A DNA stretch of 64,000 bases, from the NCBI GenBank assembly GCA_014526335.1, contig JACTAT010000024.1, positions 1,282,375-1,346,374 on the forward strand, read 5' to 3'. The position numbers and the translations under genes are program-made. Every line of letters begins with the position of its first letter. The stretch's first letter is position 1. The DNA is from Chrysaora quinquecirrha (taxonomy: Eukaryota > Cnidaria > Scyphozoa > Semaeostomeae > Pelagiidae). Positions 11,701 through 23,649 of the stretch are shown piece by piece. Under the pieces are notes generated by a model. That model ran no database searches and had not been told where the DNA came from. It saw only the letters and a program-made list of their open reading frames with translations.

Positions 11701-14700
11701 AGAAATTTTACAAAATTATTTTAAAAGGGAAATTCTTTTTCAGAAACAATGATTAAAGAATACCCATCCAAAAGCTACTCATGTCTTGTTCATTCAGCTG
11801 CATTTGAGAAAATTTGGAATGGACTGTCACAATTTGCTAATACCTGTGCAAAGAAGAGTCCAACATCTGCTTTGTGGTTACTATATATTGAAATGGTTCA
11901 GACTTTGCTTTTGTTCCTTCGTGCAACTAGAGATAATGATTGGCCTCTTCATCTGGCTGCTGTGAGGTCCATGCTCCGTGGTTTTTGCTTGTGATCGTGT
12001 ACATTATGCCCGATATGGTACAGCCTATTGGATGGAAATGTCCTGCATAGACATAACTCATCCAGGTGAGATCTTATTGTCACATACACTATGCATTAAT
12101 GCCTGTAAAGCCAAATCTCTTGTAGCCCTTACCTAGAAGTATAAGTCCATAGAGCACAATGAATTAATTTTAAATCTATCCTTTGGCAGGTGCATCACAA
12201 GACATTATTGCCAACTGGACATGTCAAAGGCAACACAGGTACAAATTTTCATCAACTGCCTGTGACCAAGTGATGGAGCAGACATACAACAGGGACTCAA
12301 AGGTAAAAGGTGGTCTAGTTGGTTTCACCCTTAATCGAGGGCAGTGCACAGATGGATTATGTCACAAGCTGAGCGGGAGAGATAACACGTCAATGTCGTG
12401 TGATGGCAGGAATGATTTCGGATGGCAGGTAAATATTCCTTGTTTCATACTTACAATGACTGCCAGTAATTGTTTAAAGGTAATAATTCCATCACAGACA
12501 TTTTCTTTGCTGGGTGTTTTCAATTTACATCACTTGGATCAAGTATTGTGCCTGTTCTAACTATGTGGATGAATCTCATGTAATAACAGATTTGCTTTTT
12601 CTAGATTTATTTTAGAAAATTTGTCTTACCAGAGGAGAGTGTAGCATTATATTATATATATTTCAGGTCTAGAAAAGATCTTGACAAAACACAGATACAA
12701 AGGCATGAGCAAGAAGTCAACTGTGTTGTGGAGACAATTAAATCAATGTGTAATCCCTTTGATAGCTCAGTGGAAGACATGATTAACATTGCGAATGGAG
12801 CTGTTGCATCACCAGAAATTCAAAGAGACATGCTTAATGCTAAGAAGTTTGGAGAAAACAAGTGTGTCAGTTTCATTAAGGAAAGATTTCTGACAGAAGA
12901 TCCAGATATATTCTCATCAATTCAGGCCTTGAAGCTTAGAACTTTCACCGTATTTAAATCAAGCATCAAAGATTAAGACCACAAATGGCAAGATTGTAGA
13001 GTTAAAAAGTGACATGAAATTCATGGCAAGATTGTTAGCAATTGGAAGCTCTAGGGAAATTGACTTAGAGGAGATTATGTCTTACAGTCTAAGGAAACAC
13101 CCATCACCATTTGCTACAATTGATGGAGAATTGATCAAGACACCCAAGTCCAAGCTGTTGCAACTGATAGAGAGCCGTGTTGATAATCCACAGGTAGAGA
13201 ACTTACCCACAGGCAATGCTCTAATGCTAGATGGAATGGCTATTGTTCAAACGCTGAAAAACATACCAGAAACATTTGGAGCTCTGGTTGAAAGTATTCT
13301 GCATAGAATCATATCATCAGCCTCAAGCTCACATTCAAAGAGAGTTGATTTTGTATCTGATACGTATCCATCTATCAGTATAAAAATCTGGAAAGGAATA
13401 AAAGGGCACTGGGTGGATCTACTGTTATCAAAATATTGGGACCAAATCAGAAGGTTCCACGGCAGTTTAAAAAGTTTTTGTCAGTTGGGAAAAACAAAGA
13501 GGCACTAATTGAGTTTTTGTTGATTACGTAACCAATCTTGAAACCTTACCTGAGGCAATGAATGAAGTCCCTCTCTACATAACTCATGGCAAGAAATGTC
13601 ACAGAGTCAAAATGAATGAAGTGGGTGTTTTGGAATCACAAGAAATACAAGAACTGTACACTGACCACGAAGAAGCTGATACACGCCTGCTCCTTCATGC
13701 AAATCATGCTGCAACACACCATCAACACATTGTTGTTAGAAGCCCAGACACTGACGTCTTTATTCTACTGACATGCCACAAAAGCTCAATTCCATCTTCG
13801 TTACTGTTCGACACTGGAACTGGCAACCAGAGAAGAGTGATCAGTATTGACAATGTAGTGGATACACTAGGATCTGATTTAAGCAAGGCCCTTATTGGTT
13901 TCCATGCTTTTACAGGTACGTTAGATTGAAATTGTCCTCTCCTATAAAGCTCTTGGTTAGTTTCATGATATGTTTCCCAAATGTAGTTGAAAATTCATCT
14001 GGTAAGTTGGGTCAGCTACCCAAAAGTGAGAACTAGGTTTATATCCACATATTCTAGGTTTATAAACATCCACATATTCTTCTTCCTCTCCTCTTTATGG
14101 TTAAAGCTGTAACAGACAATACTTTTGGGTTTTATTTACAGGTTGTGACACAACAAGTGCATTTTATGGCAAAGGAAAGGCAAAGCCATTTAGTATTCTT
14201 GAAAAATATCCAGAGTTTGTTGAGATGTTCCAGACTTTAGGAACAGAATTTCAAGTATCAGAAACGTTGCTTGGAAAAATCGAAAAGTTTGTATGTAGAC
14301 TCTATAATCAAACAAATACTGCAAAAGTCAACAAGGCTCGTTATGACATATTCAAGATTGGACAATTCAATGAGGATTCAATGCCATGCACCTTGGACGC
14401 TCTTGAAAAGCATACAAATCGCTCAGCCTACCAAGCTTCCATTTGGAAAAGAGCACTGGTTCCCATCATCTCTCCTCCCCTTTCACAGAACATGGTTGGG
14501 TCATTGAAGATGGCATAATGAAAGTGAAGTGGATGAGCTTACCTCCTGCACCAGAGAGTATTTTGGAAAATGTTAATTGTAGCTGTAAAAGTGGATGCAA
14601 GACCAAACGCTGTTCGTGCTTGAAGGCAGAGCTAAAATGCACCACCCTGTGCTCATGTATTGGCTGCACAAATGCTACTCATGAATACAATGGTGGCAGT

Positions 14701-14775
14701 CTTGATGAAGATAAAAGTGCTTCAGAAGATGATGAGGATGATTCTGACCTTTCAGTGGATGAAGACGAGGTATAA
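8738..14775 (+). pseudogene. XPG/FEN-like nuclease transposase with CXC domain (multi-exon, frameshifted)
   Basis: This is the putative transposase of the element. It starts at ATG 8,738 (MADSPRVRTSW). An N-terminal Cys/His region follows: WHYHKGCYKKFC at about 8,990, CIICGK at about 9,225, and VRYHRSCYTNYT at about 9,630. A long conserved middle covers 9,740-11,220 (LGMAIRQVTGSASAISL; ILPPGF; WDNDDFAEETRTGKGTTHITGG). Further on are GGLVGFTLNRG (12,315) and ALMLDGMAIVQ (13,220). The nuclease core reads HEEADTRLLLH...VVRSPDTDVFILL (13,665-13,770), then a spliced FHAFTG/CDTTSAFYGKGK (13,900-14,180). I read these as XPG-like: E-A-D and D-T-D acids, and GCD..x..GKGK like the FEN1 GCDY..GIG turn. 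The tail has a Cys-rich CXC array (14,575-14,680) and an acidic end. GT-AG introns are visible, e.g. 13,915/14,141. At least five frameshifts interrupt it. Confidence 0.75.
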
Positions 14776-15066
14776 TTTGGGGTTGAATGAGATCGGACTA
14801 ACTCATGAGAATACGCAGCTCACCTTTACATGATAATTAATGATATTCCTGAACTGTTTTCCTATCAATTTTGTGTATGTATGTCTGTCTTTTTAAAAGA
14901 TAAACTTATTCAAAGCTCCTACTAACATTATTTGCCCCATCCAATTTCTATCAGCCTCTGCCATCTTTGGTAAACAAAATCACATGCTTTGTTCACGAGA
15001 AATTAACAGACCGGAATCAGACAGCTTTCAGCTTGAGCAACCGGCTGTCAGTCAAACAGTAAATAG

Positions 15067-15315
15067 TTGGTCCGCCTTTCACACCCAGCGGCTTGGCGAG
15101 TGCTAGAAATGGCGGTTCGTTGGAAATTTAGGCCTAGAAATTGACAACTTTAATCGCAAATAACAAGCTATTGTGCAACTTTTTCGCTTGGGGCCACTCG
15201 GAATTTTCATAACACGATGTTCAACTAGAGATAGGTAAGAAAATTTGTTAGCCCCGCGATGACGGCAACGAAAATCTGTTTCTGGACTTCGTAGCCTTGG
15301 ACATCCCACGGCCTA
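15067..15315 (-). repeat. right terminal inverted repeat of AcademX-like element
   Basis: This is the inverted partner of 8,397-8,643. It ends ACATCCCACGGCCTA. Relative to the left arm it has a diverged stretch of about 30 bases just inside the terminus. Confidence 0.9.
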
Positions 15316-15605
15316 TATAAAATTTATTAAGCAGGGTTATGGTAATTAGGCACCAAAGAGTAACTAAAGAGATCTTGTCTTCCTTGATTTCAGCTGGAGA
15401 TGAGCCCACATGGGTACTGCTAGCAAAACACTACCTGAATTTTGACATGGCAAATTGAAACGGTAAGGATAACTCGTATAACACTGTTATGTTCTTACCA
15501 AGTCATTGTTCTTTTATGCACTCCCTTATGGCTTTTGTTCCGGTAATATTCACGCCTTTCTCCCCACACTCATCTATCAACTGTTGGTATCTTATGTAGA
15601 TACAA
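15316..15605. other. spacer between AcademX-like element and the disrupted minus-strand gene
   Basis: On the + strand a segment at about 15,392-15,460 is bounded by TTTCAG and GTAAGG and could be a small exon. It also contains an in-frame stop and matches nothing I know. Nothing else is supportable. Confidence 0.3.
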
Positions 15606-17434
15606 TCAGCACCATCTGTTTTCACGTAATTTTGTATCTAAAAAATAATTAGATAAGTTTTGTATACTGATGCCTCTTTTTTCAGTACTACTTTTAATTT
15701 GTATCATGCTTATGTGAGAAGAAAGTAAAATGTCTACGCCGTTCTGTACCAGGTGCACCTCTTCTGTGTAACCTTTCTTCACCATAAACTCAAGAACTCC
15801 TTTTGACCAAACCAACTCACAGTCATGAACATTTTGCTTGCGTTCACCAGTTAAAGCTTGCTTTGAAACAATGTGGTGTCAACATTCTTCATTTGCCCTT
15901 GTCTAAAACAATTGGTCAGCCTTTTCAGTAGATGACTATGATCCTCTCTTTCGTGTAGATATTCTTCTGTTGTTGCACATTTTTCAGGAAAATATCCGCA
16001 GTTGATGAAATCAACTCCTTGTCTACTATACTGTTCAATGTCGTATAAATACAAATATTGAGCACAGATGGCTTTGAAACAAGCAGTGGAATCGCTAGAT
16101 CTCCAGATTCCCATAGATAAGGGTCATATTGGAATGGAAAACATCTTGCTCTGTAGAAGATGAAAATAGCTTCTTCAATAGGCTTGCCATCTTTGCAAAG
16201 TTCTTGTAACATTTGCAGATCTTGAATGGGTATTGCAGGATGGTCTTTAAGAGGTTTCTGGTTTAAGGGAGACAGGGAAAGATATTTCTTAATTAAACTA
16301 ACTCTTGTTTTCTTTGCCGTCTTTCTTGCATTGGCCATCAGCTGAATGACAGACACTGGACGGGTGGAACTTTGTGTGACAAAACCAACAACTGAAAGAC
16401 CTCTTCTGACAAGCTCTTCCTTTAGTTCATCTCGCAATTCTCTAACCTTTTAATCAGAAATAGAATGGAATGGCATGACTCTCACAGGAATGGCATATGG
16501 CTTCATATCCTGCTTCTCGTCTGAAACCATAAAAATTAGCAAATGTGAGACAGCATCTCTATGTTTCATGAAAAGGTTTTGAGGTAGTCAAGTAGCTCCT
16601 CTCGGAGATAGACTAGCTGTTTTGATACACTGCCTCCTTCCTCTCTCATAAGGTCTGAAAGAATGCTATTTGCCTTTGCTTGAAATTTGTTAACCATATC
16701 CAGCAGCTGCTTAAAACCTTCCACGTCCCATGCATGAGCAAACAACTTTTCTTTTGATGTTGACTTCTTTCCAATGCTGTCATTATAAATTGCTTTAGAT
16801 TCATCAAGTCCCTTGCTAAGAAATTTTTTGTCACACTCTAATGCCACAAGAAGATTTCCCAGATCAGCTATCAAATTTCCTTTTCTGTCACCTAGTCCCA
16901 ATCTTTTAGCAAATTTTCTTCTTTCAGTATAATTTTCGTATAACTTCTGAAGAGAGCCATCATTAAGATCACTGTCACCAGAACAAGTACGACGCATGGA
17001 TTCTCTAAGACCTTTTCTGACATCACATCCATCAGCTTTGATCCAAAATCTTCCACCTGGATATTCTGCTGCAAATTTATCTAATATTTTATCTTGGATT
17101 TTTGAAGATCTTTGAAAATCATCTTCTTGAATTTTTGCTTGAAGAGCTCGACAACTCAGACCAGGGACATTTACTTTTGCTTGCATAGACTGGAATATGA
17201 AAGGATTCTTTGACACTGACTTTACTGCTTTTTCATTGCTCCCTTGTGCAAGACCATATTTTTTAGCAATAGAATTTTGACAATCCATACCCATAGCCAT
17301 ATCTCCTTCAATACTTTTAACAGATACAGGAGACCAGAGAGTGGATAAAGAGCTTGAGTGGGAATCATCTACTTCTTCACCCAAAGTGCTTTCATCAAGA
17401 GAACTCATTTCCAGTGCTTTTGCTAATAAGTCAG
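15606..17434 (-). pseudogene. unrecognised minus-strand gene, 3' part (GGRFWIKADGCD domain), split by transposon
   Basis: From the insertion point at 17,434 the frame runs LLAKALEMSSLDEST..., then VNVPGLSCRALQAKIQEDD, YPGGRFWIKADGCDVRKGL, LNDGSLQKLYENYTERRKFA and a Leu-rich helical end (stop at 16,566). A following frame (16,437 to 15,925) reads VGFVTQSSTRPVSVIQLMA and YRARCFPFQYDPYLWESGD. A last piece at about 15,850-15,700 reads TGERKQNVHDCELVWSKGVL. I do not recognise a named domain. The blocks look like a repeated cnidarian protein family of unknown role, so this could itself be an older transposon ORF. It continues upstream at 24,257-25,300 beyond the inserted element. Confidence 0.55.
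17426..17434. repeat. 9-bp target-site duplication, left copy
   Basis: ATAAGTCAG lies directly before the left terminus TACCCTGGG and is identical to 24,248-24,256. Nine bases flank a perfectly bounded TIR pair, so chance is an unlikely explanation. Confidence 0.9.
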
Positions 17435-17526
17435 TACCCTGGGTTCCAGAGCCTACGAGATGAAGAGAAAACGTAAAAAAAAACAGAGAGAGAGAGAGGC
17501 TCTGGGCTAAATCTAACACAATCTCG
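17435..17526 (+). repeat. left TIR of the RecQ/DUF6589 element
   Basis: This 92-bp arm pairs with 24,157-24,247. It contains its own inner inverted pair, CCAGAGCCT near the tip and AGGCTCTGG about 40 bp inside, around an A-rich and GA-repeat tract. It ends ...AATCTCG. Confidence 0.9.
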
Positions 17527-17661
17527 TTTTGAGAGAGGATTCCAAAATCGGAATTCTCTTTTCTATTGGTTGAAAAAATACACGTGACCTCTTTCTCCAA
17601 ATCATTGATGGACTTGACTGATCGATTTGATTTTTGTTTGATTGTGGCGTGTAATTCTAAA

Positions 17662-20600
17662 ATGGAGGAAGATTTGAGAGTTGCTGTGGACAAAGTGCTG
17701 CAGAATTATATTGAAAGGATAGATGAATTAACACCTCAACAGTATCAAATTATCAAGTCTTTGCTTGTTGATTCAAAAGATACGTTTGCTATTTTGCCAA
17801 CTGGACATGGAAAGTCTCTTCCTTACTACATGGCCCCGATTTTGGCCAAAGAGCTCTCTGACCGAGATGGGTTCCAAGCTTTGCAGAAGCGGGACATTGT
17901 TGTAGTTATTTCACCTCTTCTGGCTATTATGGACATTCAAGTAAAGGAATTAAATGAGAAGGGAATACCTGCTTGCTCGCTACATGATGACTCTAATGAT
18001 TATGAAAAGCTTGAATTGGGGCATTTTCGAGTTGTCTTTGGAAGTCCAGAAGCTTGGGTGCAGTCAAAGAAATGGCAAAAAATGCTTTGCTCAAAAACAT
18101 ATCAGGATAAATTGTTGTGGGTTGTTGCAGATGAAGCACATTGTATTCCAAAGTGGTAAGGCAACATATTTATAGGCCAAAGTTCGAGATCCCTCATGGG
18201 CTTTGCCTCTTTGGAGTGTAATATAATCTTAATATAATATAATAAAGTAACAATGATTGTAGATAGATAGTTGATACATAGCCTATAAAAGTTTAAAGGG
18301 GTAATGTTATTAATTAGTTTTAGACAAAATTATTTACAACTTGCTTTTCTTTTTTTGCTATTAGGGGCCATCAACTTTTGAATTTTGTATTTTTAATGGC
18401 TTTTGGACGTTATGGGGGTGAGGGGGTTTTACCCTCGACCGTTAAGAAAATTAAAATCAACTAACGTTATGGAAAATGTTTGAATTCTTAGATTTTACTG
18501 ATAAATTGATGATATTGCCCTTTTAGGCCATAAAATCACTTGATTCTAGGTGTAACCTATTTTAGGCCAGTTGGAAAAATTTGGCAGATGGCCGTTAAGG
18601 GGAAGGGGGTGGGGGTTCCCATCTTGACGGCCAAATGCTGTTAAAAAAGAAAATTGAAAGTCGGTGGCCCCTTAGAAACTAGCCTTGACATACTAGTAGC
18701 CTACGCATTGGAGAAAAAATCTGAGTTATAGATATTTCTTCTTCAGTTTGGTGAGCTGTTCTTTCAACCAATTGTTAAATCTGAAATCTCAAGTTTCTTG
18801 AGCAAATTACATTCAAAATCTTCATACTCATCACTTTTTCTGCCTGCTTTGAATTTGAAAATATTGTGCCCACTAAAATGTTCTACCAGATGTTTAAAAT
18901 CTTTTTCTTTCTTGTTATATTTGTGATGCCCACTTTGCTGAGCCAATATCAAATCTGACTCTACTGAGGCAATGAGTTTCTCCAAATAACCAATTGCCAG
19001 AGATTCCCGTTCTGCATTTTTCTCATCCAAGTTTACACCTAGGTTGTGCAAAAGCTCTTTGGTCAGACAGTTCAACTGTTCCAGCCTTAGATCACAGGAA
19101 ATGTTTCTCCCTTTGCCACCATGCCTGTTTACTGTTCTGTTCCATGTAAGTTGCTCTGCTAGTGCTGGAGTCAATAATGCTGAAACTCTAGTTATGAGGT
19201 GAAATGCTGCTATAGCATATTTGTGGTGACCATACGCTTTGTAAAACAGAAGAAAAAATCTCCAGCAACGAATGATCCTCTCCCCATCACCTTCGTTTAC
19301 TGCATCATCAGCATTTCTTAGAAGTAATCCTAAATTTATATGTGAAGTCGCATAGCTGTAAACGTCATCTTTGTTGGATATTTCCTCTTTCTCTTCTTCA
19401 TTTTCAACATCTTCAAAGGTATTTACAAAATCTTCTGGGCGGCATACAATATTATTCTGGATCATTTTCCTCACACAGTCATGTAGCCAATTCAATTTAA
19501 TTTCTTTCTCTGCATGCTGTATATGTGGTGGAATGACTTCACCTTTGTCTGCATTGAAATTTTGTATGCCAAAGTACCTCATTGAAAGTAAAGTTATCAG
19601 TGCATCAGTTTCAAAAGAGACAAACTCTTTACAAGCGTTGAATTTATCCAAAACATTACCTCTTGCCGATGAATTTCTGGTCAAGTTCATGTTATACACC
19701 ATGGATCCAATGTCTTTCACAGAATTTTCATTGTAAAATATTTCATAAAGAATCTGAAATAAGAAGAAAATCTTGGCAAATTTTTTTAAGCTGCATCATT
19801 GTTAAGACTTCTGGGTTCTTTCTGCAACAAATATTACACGATAAGGAATATGTTGAGCAAAAAGTTTATTACTATTAACAACTGGTAGAAGAAACCTTTA
19901 AGTTGTGTTGAATAAACATATATCGTATTGCATGCCAGTCTTCATTTTTTGATATGATTCCCTCAAGACGATTAAAATCAGTATCCCCATCAGCCATAGA
20001 TCCTTGTAAATTCCTTGCACGTTCTTCTGTCAAGTTATCACCACCAAAAACACTTTTTGAAGGACTACTTTTTCTCCATTAGTTTCAGTGGTACTTGGAA
20101 TATATTTGGTGTGAATATGCTGCATAATTTCGATCATTTCTGAGCTAAGTGACTCATTTTTCATAATGAGCCCCAATGGAACCAGAGAAATGAAAGTTAA
20201 ATTAAAAATTTAATAAATTTTTGTGAAGAAATGCTTGGGTATTTATACATCATATCACATACAGTAATAAGTACCTTACCTTACTTAGGAAAATTCAAAC
20301 AACAGAATAAAACAATTAATGACATTATTATTATGGCTAACTGATTGTGAGAATCTTGACCTCTGAAAAGCTCACCTCATCTGTTTTTGCTGCCATTACT
20401 TTGGAGTATGTGTGAGGGATATGGCGTACGACAAGCTTTCTGAATTCTTTGAAGGCAGGGACACGGTCAACCACTATACGTGCTACAATTGGAATTAAAT
20501 CTTCCAAGAGCTCAAGATGTAAATCTTTTGATGGAATCAAATCTGAAATACTGATCTCTTCAACTTCCTTGATGGGATGGTCATTGTTCAAGTCATTCCC

Positions 20601-22630
20601 AGTAACTCGATTTACTAGCCCTAGTAAATTAAACCAGTGAATTGATTTGTTCTGGTTGTTACTAGCCATGTGTTTCACGTGAACAAATAGGTCAAGATTG
20701 TCACCAACAATTCCGTAACAGTGATTAAGCATTTCTTGTTTTAAGCAAGTTTTTTTCATAATCAATTCTTCGCACTTAGCTACTTGCTCCTCATTTAGCT
20801 CTTTCGAGTCCATCATTTCATGCCACTCATGTGTGATTATCTCATTAATCTCTTTCTCTGTATTCTTTCTCACATGGAATGAAGCAAGTTGCTTTGATTT
20901 TCTTTTCTTTGCAACATCAGTGTGCACTAGTGGGATGCCTAACTCGTCCACAAAACTAACAATGGTACTACTTGACGAAGGTTGTTTCAATGCCTTAGTG
21001 ATTCTATTCATATGCTGTGCTTGATGCATGGTATACAGTTTCTTTGATTCAAATCGTAAAGAATCCTCTGCTTCAGCTAGCTGATCTCCAAGCTTTTCAA
21101 TTTTCTCCTTTCGATTGATTATTTCTTCACCACTATTTTTCCCCACTTCATCAATTTTTGCAATAAGGCTTTGTTTACTGACAGTAACTCCATATTAAGA
21201 TAACCGTGTATAAGCCTGAAAATAAAATAACAGTTAGTAACTGTATACTACATTTTAAGAGGCACTTATTATTGTTATAGGGTTGAGATTCAAGGAAGTA
21301 AAACTGATGCAAGAAAATACAAAGAAGTAAAGAAGGCATTCAGAGATTTTCAAAGTTGTCTGTATTTAGAAGTTTATTTCGAGAAACACCTGTTCTGGCT
21401 CTTACTGCCACAGCAAATAAAGAAACAGAACAAAAGATTGTAAAATCATTGGTACTAAAGAATTACACCCTGCTTAAAATAAGTCCAAACAGACTAAACA
21501 TAAAATTATCATACATTAAAGTTCGTTTACTTGACCCAACTTTGCTAGAATGGGTGGTGAGTGGCCTTAGGCAAGAGAATTATTGTTACCCAAAGACAAT
21601 TATTTATTGTCAAACAATTGAAAATGTTGCAAAAGTGTTTACATATTTCAAGGAAGAGTTAGGTGTTGCAGCATATGACAGTGAAAAGGGTGTCAATAAA
21701 GAAGAAGCTTGCCTCATTGGAATGTTCCACCAGAAAACCTTGGACAAGCACAAAAAACGGATAATTTCTGATTTGTCCAATGATGGGTCATGAAGGGTTG
21801 TGATTGCAAGCACATCCCTTGGCATGGGTGTTGATATTAAGGATTTGAGATTTGTAGTTCATTATGGGTGCCCTAGAAGTCTTGATGACTATATCCAGGG
21901 CATTGGCCGTGCTGGAAGAGATAAGGGAGCTCATATGCCATTCTTTTTTCACTGGACAACAAGCTGGAAAAGCTTCCCAAGAAATGAAAGAATACACAAG
22001 AGCTCAAAATCAGTGTCTTCGGAAAGCATTATACACAAGTTTTGTTGAAAATACTGTTAGAAACCCAGATTTAAAGCATGACTGTTGCTCAGTTTGCCAT
22101 AAAATCTGCAAATGTAATGGGGATGAAGAGTGTGATGCACCAATACCATTATATGAAGTGCCACTGGAAGAAAATTAATTCAACCTGTACATCAAGTTTC
22201 AGATGACAAAAAAGAAATTGTTCATAGAAGCCCTTTTGATCTAAAGTTCAAAATTGAAAATGAAATGAAAGATGATGTTTCATTCACAAACAAGCAATAC
22301 CTCACTGGTTTTCAGAGAAACCATAATCGATTTAGTCGAAAAAGTGAACTGCATCAATTCATGTAAATTCATCATGTGCAAAACAGCAGTTCTCATCAAA
22401 AGACTTGCAGCAGAAATCATATGTATCCTTAATAAAATTTTCCAAGACATTGATGTTCATGAAATGCAGAAAGCAAATGTGGCTATGACAAAAGAAGAAA
22501 CCTGTACTCCAAAAGAGAAGCGTATCATGCAGTAAACAGTGACTCTGAGCTTTCTGATTTTGATTGCTCAGGTGGGGACGATTTTGAGAGTGACTGTGAA
22601 TATATGGATTTCTCTGATGAAGGTGTTTAG
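17662..22630 (+). pseudogene. RecQ-like superfamily II helicase, two coding exons, damaged
   Basis: This is a predicted ATP-dependent 3'-5' DNA helicase carried by the transposon. Exon 1 (17,662-18,155) has LTPQQYQ, motif I AILPTGHGKSLPYY, motif Ia VVVISPLLAIMD and motif II VVADEAHCIPK. A GT-AG intron (18,156-21,280) splits the codon W after DEAHCIPK. Exon 2 has motif III LALTATANKETEQK, YPKTIIYCQT, motif V STSLGMGVD and motif VI YIQGIGRAGRDKG. A Cys cluster HDCCSVCHKICKC (about 22,075) resembles the RecQ zinc-binding part, and an acidic tail ends at TAG 22,628. Damage: a frameshift near 21,355, an in-frame TGA at 21,791-21,793 just before motif V, and a frameshift after motif VI. Start chosen at the first ATG before a continuous helicase frame. 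Confidence 0.8.
18360..18676. repeat. MITE-like inverted repeat in the helicase intron
   Basis: The outer arms TTAGGGGCCATCAACTTT and (inverse) TAAGGGGCCACCGACTTT are followed by matching A/T-rich blocks on both sides, with G-rich GGGGGTG tracts inside. No coding potential and no clear target duplication were seen. Confidence 0.55.
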
Positions 22631-23144
22631 GATGTCTAACATTAAAAATTTATCTCACCCTTTTTGCACCACTGTGATGAAGAATAAATCCAATTTTGTA
22701 TGCCATGGCAGTAATAGTTTGAGCCCTTGCTCTCATCAAAACACTGATAGCCATGACAACATTAGGTGTACTATTATCACAAGCCTTCCCAGCAGATATC
22801 TTGGATTTTCTTCTCTTTGATACGGCAATGCTTTTTAGCACCAGATATACCAAGGGAGCTCAGATCTTCAATTCATTTTCAATGTCATCATTTGTGATTG
22901 TTGATAAGGCAGTTGCTGATGTTTGAGATAGAATGCTTGGGTTTTTAAGGCTAACCAGTTGAGATATCTCATCTGCTTTATTATTTTCTATCCAATTTAA
23001 TAAATGTGGTCTCAGCATATCATCATCTGCAAAATTCTTCACTGCAGCACTGACTCTTCCATTTGCTAGGGATTTTATAACATCTGATGAACCCTTTGAC
23101 TTAACTGGAATGGCTACCACACAGCTTGGATGAACAATTTTTAC
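18764..23144 (-). CDS. DUF6589-type protein, multi-exon, antisense to the helicase gene
   Basis: The function of this family is unknown; it is frequent in cnidarian and fungal repeats. Visible coding blocks on the - strand: 23,144-22,659 (VVAIPVKSKGSSDVIKSL, VVMAISVLMRARAQTI, HHSGAK, donor GTGAGA); 21,190-20,337 (coiled-coil, then CYGIVGDNLDLFVHVKHMAS, HWFNLLGLVNRV, VVDRVPAFKEF, VRHIPHTYSKVMAAKTDE); 20,185-19,880 (GLIMKNESLSSEMIEIM, GGDNLTEERARNL, DTDFNRLEGIISKNEDWHA); 19,736-18,764 (GDGERIIRCWRFFLLFYKA, LTWNRTVNRHGGKGRNISCD, SGHHKYNKKEKDF). A further 5' block may lie at 23,457-23,620. The 318- and 269-codon blocks are open; one frameshift is seen in the 20.1-kb block. Three exons lie wholly inside the helicase intron. 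The conserved HGGKGRNIS and DWHA steps are the best family markers. It may be the element's transposase, but that is inference. Confidence 0.7.
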
Positions 23145-23649
23145 CTAAGATGATACATTAAATAAATTAAGAGTTGACAAAATTTAGTAGTTTAAAAGTA
23201 AACTTTTCCAAATTGTGGTACAATTTTGTGATGCTTGTTGGTCTGCAGGGGATTAAAACAAAATCATTAAAAAACAAAATTTATTGTAACTATAACATCA
23301 TTTTCATCGTGATTGAAAATAAATTTTGTAATTAACCATTCTTTAGCAAACTGACTCTTGTCTTTCATTGTAAAAAGTTTGTAGGTTATACAGAAACTTT
23401 ACTATGAAATAAGCACATGAAATGACAATAGAGATTTTATGGTTTACAGTACCTACCTCAACACTGCTACATTTTTATTGCCAATTGCACCAACAACGGA
23501 CTCTTCACAAATCTCGTTGTCAGTCAAATTCTTGAACGGCAGATTATTCTCATCAGGTATATTTCTGCTGATGTTTTGAAGAATGGATCGGGGCAAGACA
23601 AATATTTTTGACGTTACTTGCTTAAACGGAAGTCCCGATTGGTGTGGTG

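Larger units (their letters stand above)
8397..15315 (+). mobile_element. 6.9-kb DNA transposon with long TIRs, AcademX-like
   Basis: Two inverted copies of about 248 bp (8,397-8,643 and 15,067-15,315) bracket one multi-exon gene that encodes an XPG/FEN-like nuclease with a CXC tail. The outermost bases read TAGGCCGTGGGATGT at both ends. As I recall, Repbase uses AcademX for Academ transposons with an XPG nuclease; the assignment here is inferred from that gene content and was not checked by search. I found no clear short target duplication at the ends (left flank ...GTTTT, right flank TATAA...). The gene has several frameshifts, so the copy is probably inactive unless these are assembly errors. 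Confidence 0.7.

Noticed and set aside
8391..15320. Target-site duplication of the AcademX-like element
   Set aside because: Flanks ...GTTTT and TATAA... share no convincing 3-10 base repeat at any boundary I tried.
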